NCBI GenBank assembly: GCA_029204225.1
Contig: CM055099.1
Coordinates: 54,583,200 to 54,647,199, forward strand
DNA length: 64,000 nucleotides
Reading direction: 5' to 3'
Source of the DNA: Diphasiastrum complanatum
Lineage: Eukaryota > Streptophyta > Lycopodiopsida > Lycopodiales > Lycopodiaceae
In this document: piece after piece, positions 55,030-64,000 of the stretch
How positions within the stretch are numbered: position 1 is the first letter of the stretch
Layout: each line of letters begins with the position of its first letter
Position numbers and translations under genes: made by a program
The notes under the pieces: model-generated
Seen by the model: the letters and a program-made list of their open reading frames with translations, nothing else
Databases searched by the model: none
What the model was told of the DNA's origin: nothing

Positions 55030-55437
55030 GGTACACTCCATGTTGGATTATGCTCCTTCTTACTAATCGACTAATCGGTTTTAATCCTCATCCATTGTGT
55101 ATCCAGTTCTGCGGATTTTCCCATGTCTTTATACAATCTGCAGATTTACAAGTGTTTTTGCACAGTCTGCAGAAATACATGGAGTTTTACAACAGTGTCG
55201 CATTTTCTCTCTCTACAATCCAGACATTTGTCGCCTGTCAGGAATCTCGTGTAAAAATGTAGTGTCGTCTTTTTTGCATTTTTCACCTGTCAGGAATTGT
55301 GAGTTAAACTGCAGAGTCGCATTTTTCGCATTTTTCAAAGTGCCTCAGATGTTAAGGAAATGACTCTGGCAAAGTGTGGGGCTACTCCCATATTAAGGAA
55401 ATGAGATTTTATGACATTGTCGCCTTTTTCGCAAGCC
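55030..55437. repeat. Direct repeat, left copy
   Basis: About 400 bp starting TGTTGGATTATGCTCCTTC, repeated with divergence at 55797. Inside it, phrases around GTCGCCTGTCAGGAAT and GTCGCATTTTT recur at roughly 75-bp intervals. Confidence 0.75.
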
Positions 55438-55796
55438 ACTTTCTTTCATACAATTGTCTTGTATTTGAGTGATTTGTGGATTCTTGGAGTGTTTCACATG
55501 TGCCAAAGATAGTTTGACCCAAACTTTGCCTATACACCATCAATTGATGAGAGTTTGACCTAGTTTGAGAGAGATTGGTAGAGCTAGTGAGATCCATCTC
55601 ACATTTTGTTGCAAAATCTTGCAGAGGAGTTGGTAGTACACCTTTTTTTAATCCTATTGTGAGAGAGAAGCAACATTTTATTGTCTAAATCACAAGGAGT
55701 CTTCACTATTACATGGCATGTATGGGTTCCTTTCTAGAATGGAGTCTATTTTGGTGCTCCAAGATGTGATGAAGATTGTGCTAGGACTTGAGGAGG

Positions 55797-56200
55797 ATGT
55801 TAAATTATTCTCCTTCTTACTAATCGACTAATCAGTTTTAATCCTCATCCATTGTTTATCCAGTTTTGCGGATTTTCTCGTGTCTTTACACAGTCTGCAA
55901 ATTTACAAGTGTTTTTACACAGTTTGCAGAAATACACAGAGTTTGACAACAATGTCGTATTTTCTCTCTCTATAATCCTGATAGTGTCGTCTGTCAAAAA
56001 TTACAATTAAAATTACAATGTCGTCTTTTTTGCAATTTAGCTACACTGTCACTTATCAGGATTTGCGAGTAAAAATGCAGTCACATTTTTTGCATTTTTC
56101 AAAGTGCCTCAAATGTTAAAGAAATGACTCTGGCAAAGTGTGGGGCTACCCCAATATTAAGGAAATGAGATTTTATGACACTGTCATCTTTTTCGCAATA
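55797..56200. repeat. Direct repeat, right copy
   Basis: Diverged second copy starting TGTTAAATTATTCTCCTTC, about 760 bp from the first. Both end at TTTTTCGCAA. They may be internal repeats of an old LTR or a small non-autonomous LTR element. A TATA-like AGTATAAATCAG follows the right copy at about 56388. Confidence 0.7.
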
Positions 56201-57124
56201 AGCTGACACTGTTGCCTGTGGCAGTTTTCGTTCATTTCTGTAGAGCAACAGTTTTAGTTCATTTATGCAGACAGACTGTTTATGGCCAATTGGTACCGCT
56301 TATTAGCAATCAATTTTTGAGAAAGAACTGGATGAATGCCAGCGGACACCAGCCAACCGGCAATCACATTTGACGACCTAATTACTTAGTATAAATCAGT
56401 TGTTCATACATCTCTTTTCAAGTTCGAAAGCAACGAATCAACATTGTGAATTGTGAAGGAGTTGAGTGTTATCACATGACGCTTCCTGCTCTCTTATCAA
56501 GCAGATCATTCACAATCATAAAGTATTGTTGTTAGCTCTCTATCAAGCTTTCAAGCTTGAACTCTCGCATTCTAGCTCAATCTTTTAGAGATTTATTTTA
56601 GAGTTGCTATTGCGCTACTGCTTATCAGCAGAGCTGCTTATTGACAAACTTAAGGCTTAGTTACTCAGAGACAACTTAGAGTGCACGGTTTCTATTCGCT
56701 ATTGTTTTGCGCTCATTAGCATCTGATTTTGTTTTTTCTGAATCAATACTATCTTCTTATTGTGTTCAGTATATGTCAGAATGCATGCATCTCTGTATTG
56801 CTTTTGTAACTGATAGAAATTGTCTGAGAATTCAATGCTTTATGTTTGGCTACGTAATCACCTAGTATCTACGAATTCAAAATTAGTTGCTAAAGATTGA
56901 ACGTGATTTTCATCACTACTGCTTTGTTTAATTTTTTATAGGCGTAGTCATGCATTGGAAGTAGGAAGTTTCCGCATTACATTCTCTATCCTATTTCCGA
57001 CACGACAGTCATAACAACTGTGTGGGCAACGAGCATGAAGTAGTGCAGTTACTGCAAAGTACTGAAACGAACTGTGGACATAGTCTGCATCAGACAAGGC
57101 ATAGGAAGAGCTCCATTTTGACTA
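56201..57124. other. Non-coding stretch upstream of the Helentron
   Basis: No coding signal. It may include the remainder of an old LTR. The phrase TGTTTTGCGCTCA near 56703 resembles TGTTTTGTGCTCA near 54557. No Rep domain of the following element was found here. Confidence 0.35.
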
Positions 57125-59623
57125 GTGATAGTCGAGGATCATCGAAGGCATCAGACTAGTCCCGATTCAACAGACATCCGATATGCAACAAAAATTGAAA
57201 AATACCTTACTCGATCTGTTGACTATTCAAGCCTTTGTTTAGAAAAAATCATTGCAGAATATCGATTAACATCATCGAAAATATGCAAACGTCGAGAACC
57301 TCAAATAATTAGATACATAAATTACAACAAACTTAAAGATCCTGAAAATTTTTATCGTGAACATCTGCTTCTATATAAACCGTTCCAAGTATCAGAATAC
57401 ATGATTCTAGAATCACATTCATCGAACGAAGCTACGTACCATGCACACTATGACATAATACATCACAACAAACAAAAACTACATTTCAATCAAGAACTTG
57501 ACAAATACGCACGCTGCAATTGGGAAGACTCCGAAAACGAATCATCAAACACTGAAACATCAAATCGAAACTTGAATACTTGTACCATCAATAATTATGA
57601 TCTACAAACTGAATTTCCAACTCATGCAGAATGCAACCCCAAAAAACAAATAGATACAACTCCAAAATTAACATACAAAATCATGAATCAAAATACATAT
57701 TATATTGCAAAATTAAATCCCATGCAACGTCTGCTTTTTGACGACATAATGCACAAAAAACGAACAAACAACAAAAAACGAATTCATCTATTTTTAACTG
57801 GAGGTGCTGGTACAGGGAAAACATTTATTTTACTGCTTCTTGTACAAGGTTTACAACGTCATTACTATAAAGATACCACACAGATGATATACAAAATCCA
57901 AGAGTATTAATGATGGCATATACAAGAAAAGCTGCTTTTAATATTCACGGAACCACAATACATTCCGCATTACATCTACCTATAAACACAAAAGAATTGA
58001 CTTCTCTTTTTGGTGACAAATTACAAACACTATCAATTCAATACAAAAAATTATGCCTTGTAGTATTTGATGAACTTTCTTTAATTGGTGAAAGAAAGGT
58101 GATATATTTCAAACAGCTCCAGTTCTAGACTCCTGGATCTTTAAACAACCTAAAAATAGTTTGGTCACATTTCATAATTCATGTTGGCAAAACATGTTCA
58201 CCTACTATGAACTTGAACAAGTAATGCGACAACAAGATATAGAATTCATACATGTTTTAAATAGAATTAGAGAAACCACGCATAGATATCGATTGGTTAA
58301 ATAAACATCGTCATAAAACACCACCCTCTGTTCTAAATTTACCATACCTATTTTACAAAAACAACGATATACAACAACACAACAATGAAGTCTACCATAC
58401 AATCACAAGTACAGAATTATGTCTACAGGCAATTGACATTCTTAGTGGTACTTGCAGTGCCACAATAGTAATACCAGAAGCACCATCAACAACGCAATCA
58501 TTAGCAAAAACAATTTATGTAAAACAAGGCATGTTGGTGGAACTTTGTGCAACAAACATAGATATTGAAGATGGACTTGTTAATGGAGCAGATGGCATTT
58601 TTCAAACTACAACCATGACCTCTACAAAAGACATTGTATGGATAGTTCCATAATTCTGAAATAGGTGCAAAAACTCGCGACAATAATCAGTACATCTACA
58701 AAACCCATAATATAAACCAAACATGGATTGCAATACACCGAATCACGAAAGAATTTAAAGTTGGCCATTCTATTTTTAATAAGGTTTGACAATAACCGAA
58801 CTAGCATTCAATCCAAAACATGTTTCAAAATATGGTTTATTGTACACAACACTCACCCGAGTTAAAAAACCTGAAAATTTATACATCACCTCGCCATTAA
58901 CTTTAGAACACTTAAAAATTGATCCACGTGTACAACAAGAAATGACACGTTTAAGAACAACAACAAAATGGGAGTTCCAAATTTCCAATATGTGTACCTA
59001 CACAAAAACGCATCTCATTATTCAATCACTAAACACTAGATCATTACCTAAATACAAACCTAGTATTGTAAATAATCATAACCTAATGACATCACACATA
59101 TTATGTTTACAAAAAATCCAAACACGTAATCATAAACCTTACTTTCCAACAATCTTTGAAGCCATTGACAATTACGTGTTTGCAGGCTCAACAATATTGT
59201 ATCGTAAAACTGAACACCTTGAACATGTACAATTATTTAATACACTGCACAGTGAAATTATTCATGCTACATTTGCTCATAAAGCTTACAATCTACATAT
59301 TATTGCAATATATAGACAACCAAATAGTACTATTTCCACGTTTATTGAACAACTAAATATAGTACTTAACAATATTCCCAGAAACGCACCCACTATTATA
59401 TTGGGCGACATAAATATTAATGCATTAAACATAAACACTAATTTCCAAAAACTTGAATCAGTTATGCGTGAACATAACATATAACTATCCTTTCAACAAG
59501 TAACAACTATATATGGCACCCAATTAGATCATGTTTGGCAAACATAGAAAACCCAAAAATTTATCTAGAAATACATACGCTTATTGGTCAGATCATTCAC
59601 CAATATACTACATGTGTCAATAA
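57125..59623 (+). pseudogene. Helentron-type element: PIF1 helicase followed by AP-type endonuclease
   Basis: Decayed plus-strand transposase. 57125-57910 has the pre-helicase region (FYREHLLLYKPF) and Walker A LTGGAGTGKTF. 57910-58128 has KAAFNIHGTTIHSALHLP and the Walker B region LVVFDELSLIGE. 58160-58780 is broken by several frameshifts but keeps VNGADGIFQTT. 58786-59484 opens with the helicase end GLLYTTLTRVKKPENLYI. It then passes without a stop into an endonuclease/exonuclease/phosphatase fold: SLNTRSLPKY, IIAIYRQPNS and IILGDININ, and, after frameshifts, LDHVW and YWSDHSPI (to the TAA at 59623). Helicase plus such a nuclease at the C-terminus is the hallmark of Helentrons (Helitron2 group). 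The Rep domain is missing upstream. Confidence 0.85.
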
Positions 59624-59749
59624 AAAAAACCATTAAAAAAACTTTAACAACATACAATTTATTTCGCGTTGCAAAGGCAGGGCCCCATTGGCTTGCCACA
59701 ATGCCCTTGTTTTAATGAACTTTAGGTTGTTTTGTTTAACTAAGAAGAT

Positions 59750-60082
59750 ATGCCTTTCTCGCTTTCTCCTTCTCCTCCTTTGTTGAGGCTGCTGCCAATT
59801 CCGCGGCACTCCTTTTCTGTCGTCAAGGCGCTTTGCATTACTGGTATGAGCGGCATGCATGCCTCAACTGCGCCTGCGGATTCGCATGATGGAAGTAAGG
59901 CGACGAGGAGGAACAAGCGTTTGGAGGTGGAGGGATATGCTGTTGAGGGCATATCTATTGGCGGCCAAGAAACATGCGTGATGATCCCCCAGCTGAGGGT
60001 AGCTTTTGACATAGGGCGTTGTCCTCAGCGTGCCATTTCCCATGATTTCCTGTTCATATCCCACGCTCACATGGACCACATT
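59750..60082 (+). CDS. tRNase Z, first exon (plastid-type), rest not found
   Basis: tRNase Z removes the 3' trailer of precursor tRNAs before CCA addition. This 111-residue exon begins with a serine/proline-rich, acid-poor stretch (MPFSLSPSPPLLRLLPIPRH) compatible with a plastid transit peptide. It then has the short-form tRNase Z start VEGISIGGQETCV, FDIGRCPQRAISHDFLFISH and the zinc-binding HAHMDH motif. It ends after HMDHI in phase 0 at a donor GTGCGT (60083). Later exons (the next normally begins GGLPM) are not visible before the gypsy element or the window end. It is therefore either the first exon of a gene with a very long, transposon-filled intron, or a stranded fragment. Identity is firm; function is uncertain. 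Confidence 0.85.
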
Positions 60083-60986
60083 GTGCGTTTCTCCTCCTCA
60101 TTCATAACTCTTGTTCATGCGTAATAAGAATTTAGGTTTTAGGGGTTAGCGCCTAAAAGAAGTTGTGTTTGTTGTATAGTTCTTCATTCACATGATTACT
60201 CGCCTTTTGAACCATTTTTTGTGGGCATAATCTTCCATTCAAGTTTGTTTCCATGCAAGATAGGAATCTTGTCTTTTTACTATATTGTGATGCTTCCATG
60301 AACTAGATGAGGGCTCAAGATTTGGATTGCATCAAGGTTATGAACAATATGATTACTAAGAAAAAATGAGGCTTCAAAATTTTAAGCCCATCCTAATTAC
60401 GACCAATGAAATGGCTATGAAATAATCAGGGCTGAATATTATAGTGGATATTTGAGATGCCAAATATGATCTCCATCATCCAATCATGTAACAATTGAGT
60501 ATACACAAATTAAGATGTTGAGAGAGCCTCTGAACTTATTGAATACCCTTGCAACCTGATGGCGCTCAAAGGGAATATATATTTTATGCCCGACCACTTG
60601 CATGTTAACCATGCACTGAAACTGCCACATGGAAAATTTTCAATTATGGTGGTGCAAATATGGGTTGTGCCTTGATTGCTGAATATGTTACTTCAAAATC
60701 TTAGTGCAGTTTAACTCATCATGAATGCTGAAATCAAGACCTTAGGTTTTTTGTTGGAGAAATCGTCTAGTTTTGAAGAGAGTCCGGATTCTTTTGAAAC
60801 CTAGTTAGCAACTTGTGCTTGGGTACTCATGAGCAAGGGGCAAGACGCAAGTCTGACATTATCGACATGTTTCAGTGCCACGTGTCGTCGGCGGGACCGT
60901 GCTTGATGGGACCCACTATGCTATGCCTATATAGTGGTAAGGCTTCCCTTTTGCCATTCACTCAGCCTACCCGGGAGTTGGTGGAT
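60083..60986. other. Intron or intergenic DNA after the tRNase Z exon
   Basis: No further tRNase Z exon and no other gene recognised. It begins with the GTGCGT donor of that exon. Confidence 0.5.
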
Positions 60987-61619
60987 GGAGAGTGTGAGAA
61001 AATCAGATGCAAAACTACTTAATGGATCAACAAGATCTTGACCAAATTTGGTTGCACATCTACATTTAGCTACAAGATAGAAATCACCATTCTACATTGC
61101 AAAATACATATAGATCTGATCATAAACACTAAGATCCAGTATGGTACATGTCCTTGTCCATACAACAACAATAGCATTCTCTCACACGTGTGGATCCAAC
61201 TACAACAAGAAAATTCACATTCTATACACTAGAAACCAACATATCTTGAGAAATGTGCAAGAGATGGACATAGAATCAAAAGAGATGAATTCTCCACATA
61301 GAAAGAGAATACAAAGATCATTTTTCCACGCTGGTATTTCCATTTATAGCTGCTAAAATGTCATCTGGCCACTTGCCTAAACTAGCCCTAAAATAGAAAC
61401 TCCTAGGTACTTCACCAAAAACCTAGTTTCTAGTGACTAGATGCAATGTATCTAGATTAGCCAATTAGATGGGTCCAAATCCAACCTCATCCATTTATCT
61501 ACTTGCCAAATATAGTACAAACACTATTTAGGGCTCTGTCTCTAAGTTGAAATTCCATGTTGGCCTCAAAATTGCCAAAATATCTCAACTAAACTAGTTG
61601 ATTTTTTCACACTCCCTCT
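60987..61619. repeat. Segment bounded by imperfect inverted repeats
   Basis: GGAGAGTGTGAGAAAATCAG at 60987-61006 is matched, with few differences, by the complement of the stretch at 61595-61619 (ending TTTTTTCACACTCCCTC). The right end also looks like a minus-strand purine tract plus LTR start. It could therefore be a solo LTR or a TIR element. No coding sequence and no clear target duplication. Confidence 0.45.
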
Positions 61620-61624
61620 TCAAC

Positions 61625-63514
61625 TAGTACAATGCCTATGAAAAGGAACTCTTCTCCAAAGTTCATGCCCTTAAGACTTGGAGGCATTATTTGTATAGTG
61701 CCAACTTTGAGGTCTTGACAAACTATGAAAGTCTCAGATACCTTTGCAATCAGCCTGAGCTCAGAGGTCGGAAAGCTCGCTGGACTAAGAGTTTGATATG
61801 TCTATCAGATATAGACGGGGGAAATTCAACACAGTAGTAGATGCACTTAGTAGAATGCCTATGATAAACAAGCTGAGTTTTACTTAGATTCGTAGCTCGA
61901 GTCCTTGAGAGGGAAGTGCCAACATGATGCATTCTTCTCTACTATCTGGAACTCAGTCTAGAGCAGACAGTTACAAACTCCAAAACCAGTTCCTGGGGCT
62001 GGTGCTAGTTCATCCAAGAATACGACAGCTTCCGTTGAGGATGATGATGAGTCCAAGTATATGTCAGATGACATTGAGGACTCTGAGCCTGTATTACCCA
62101 AGCAAACCCAGTGGTTGTCAGTTGACTCAAGGATTCAAATGGAAACAATATTTCATTCAGGATGAGTACTTGCTCTATAGAGATAGAGTAAGTGTCCCCA
62201 ATTCAGAGGATTATAGGCAGCAGGTCCTATATGAGTGTATTTATGGTCCTAGTGCGGGGCACCCAGGCATTCAGAAGACCTATGAGCTTCTTCGTAGGCA
62301 ATTTTTCTAGCCCAGTATGAAAAAGGACATCCAGCAGTATGTAACCAGTTGCCAGAAATGTCAGGTAAATAAAGCAGAGCGTTTAAAGACAGGAGGGTTG
62401 TAACAGCCCTTAGATATACCAGCTGGTAAGTGGGAGAGTATCTCCATGGATTTTGTAGTAGGCCTGTCTAAAACCCAAAAGTGTAATAATGCTATATGGG
62501 TCACAGTTGACCGTCTAACCAAAATGGCTCACTTTATTCCGACCAAAACAATCGTTAGAGCTCCAGAGTTAGCGAGGTTGTTTGTAGATGGGCTATTTAA
62601 ATTGTATGGTCTACCTTCCGGCATAGTCAGCAACTGGGACAGTAAGTTTAGTGGAAATTTTTGGAGGGCAATATTCCATCATCTCCATACTGTACCACCG
62701 ACCATCCACAGACGGACGGTCAAACGGAAAGAGTAAACCAGCTGCTGGAGGATATGCTTCGTGCATACGTCAGCAAAAAGCTAATTGGGAGGAGTATCTC
62801 TCGATATTAGAGTTTGCTTATAACAGTACCAAACATTCAGCTACGGGATACAACCCATTTATACTGATGTACGATTTTCAGCCACGCTCACCCACAGCTG
62901 TAGGGTTTAAACAAGAAAAAGTTGAAGCAGCCAGAAACTTTTTAGAGGACCTAAACTAGATGATAGAACATGCTAAGCGTAGCATTAGGCAATCCCAGAA
63001 TCGAGCCAGACATTAGGCAGTCCCAAGATCGAGCCAGGCATTATGCAGATCCACACAGACGGGATGTGCAGTTCTCCGCTGGTGAAAAAGTCTACTTGAG
63101 AGTCCCAGTTGACTCTAAAACCCTCAAATCAAGAGTGTGTGCTAAGTTGTCTCCTGGGTAATTTGGTCCTTTTACCATTAGTAGGAGACTAGGCGAGGTC
63201 ACCTATGAACTAGAACTCCCACACAATAGTAAGGTTTTTCCAGTCTTTCATGTAAGTCAGTTACGAAAAGCCTTAGCCAGATCAGAAAATCTGGTAGGAG
63301 ACAGTGTTCTAGTTCTCCCATTGGATTCTCAGCAATCTCCACATGAACCAGAGGAGATTCTTGATAGTAGAGAGACGCAGACTTGTCATACTTTATACCG
63401 AGAATATCTGGTCAAGTGGAATGATCACCCTGTTGAGAATGCCACCTGGGAAAGAGGCAGCATCCTTCACAAAAAAATTTCAGACTTTGCTTTAGAGGAC
63501 CAAGATGGTTCTTA
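61625..63514 (+). pseudogene. Ty3/gypsy chromovirus: RNase H, integrase and chromodomain
   Basis: Plus-strand 3' half of a gypsy polyprotein; gag, protease and RT are absent. In order: RNase H remnant YEKELFSKVHALKTWRHYL (about 61634). Integrase zinc finger GHPGIQKTYELLRR with CQKC (62255-62365). Integrase core with WESISMDFVVGL, then SNWDSKF where most elements have SDRD, so the second catalytic aspartate is replaced by asparagine (about 62625). After frameshifts come [18 protein letters not shown], then GEKVYLRV, and a C-terminal chromodomain EYLVKWNDHPVENATWE (about 63400-63450). The frame ends at TAA 63513-63515. Several stops and frameshifts make it inactive. The chromodomain places it among chromoviruses. 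Confidence 0.9.
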
Positions 63515-63526
63515 AAGGGGAAGGAG

Positions 63527-64000
63527 TGTTACAAGCATGTAACCAGTGCCGAATCCTAGAAAACACACAAGGTCAGATACCACACTCAGATACCACAGGA
63601 GGTCAGATACCACAGTTAGTGTCGTGTCCAGCATACACGACCAACAGGGCAAGACAGTGTGAGTAGTGTGCTGTTGTAAAGCTACCTTTACAAGCTTTAC
63701 TTCCGGCGCCAGCTATGTCCCCGACGCCAGCAGCGCCCCTGCTGCTCCCGGCGCCAATGGCGCCGGCGCCGCTCCCGGCGCCACTGTGACCAGAATGCAG
63801 CCGACGCCAAGTTCCCATGGCTGAAAATCTTTGATCGGTTCTAGCGAAGTCCAGAGAGCTCAGATCGATGTGCAATCACCTCACACGATCTAGGCATGAT
63901 TAAAAAAAGCCTGGGGATCAATAAAATCTAGAGAGAGAAAATGACTTTCTAGAAAGAGAAAATCCTAGAGAGAGAAAAACGTGCTTTACCAGCTTGGGTA
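63527..64000 (+). mobile_element. 3' LTR of the gypsy chromovirus (runs off the window)
   Basis: A purine tract AAAGGGGAAGGAG (63514-63526) ends the internal region and TGTTACAAGCATG starts the LTR at 63527. The LTR contains an unusually GC-rich patch at 63703-63787 with repeated GGCGCC. Its right end is outside the window, so length and target duplication cannot be judged. Confidence 0.75.

Overview
This window is nuclear DNA of a land plant: AT-rich, repeat-dense, with spliced genes, telo-box promoters, Ty1/copia and Ty3/gypsy remnants and a plastid-type tRNase Z exon. The species cannot be fixed from the sequence. An endonuclease-bearing Helitron variant and a LINE that appears to carry a restriction-like nuclease domain are unusual for flowering plants, so a fern, lycophyte, bryophyte or gymnosperm is possible, but this is a weak inference.

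Layout. 1-2793 is a left flank without a recognised gene. 2794-40394 is a direct tandem triplication with units of 13.2, 11.4 and 13.0 kb. Each unit holds, left to right: a (GA)n microsatellite, a plus-strand LINE reverse transcriptase remnant, a minus-strand four-exon gene for the spliceosomal core protein Sm D2, and the minus-strand 3' part of a Rep/helicase Helitron. Unit 1 carries a second, more diverged Sm D2 gene, so the locus has four apparently intact Sm D2 copies (5.7-6.9, 11.0-12.1, 23.6-24.7 and 35.1-36.2 kb). Unit 2 is a mosaic: its left 10 kb match unit 3 and its last 1.3 kb match unit 1, as expected from unequal crossing-over in a two-copy ancestor. Unit 3 runs on into the Helitron N-terminal region, so it keeps the original right flank.

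41-44.5 kb holds an (AT)n tract, a possible CT-rich first exon, a degenerate minisatellite and a (GA)n tract. 44.5-51.3 kb holds two broken minus-strand Ty1/copia elements: the right one keeps the 5' half (primer-binding site, gag, protease), the left one keeps partial gag to RNase H and a probable 3' LTR with a heat-shock-element-like cluster. 51.3-57 kb is largely non-coding, with two long (CT)n tracts, a retropepsin fragment and a pair of ~400-bp direct repeats. 57.1-59.6 kb is a decayed Helentron-type element in which a PIF1-type helicase is followed by an AP-type endonuclease. Only 127 bp downstream lies the first exon of a chloroplast-type tRNase Z gene. 61.6-64.0 kb is the 3' half of a chromodomain-bearing Ty3/gypsy element with its 3' LTR reaching the window edge.

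The genes with likely cellular function are the Sm D2 copies (snRNP assembly) and perhaps the tRNase Z exon; almost everything else is mobile DNA or its debris.
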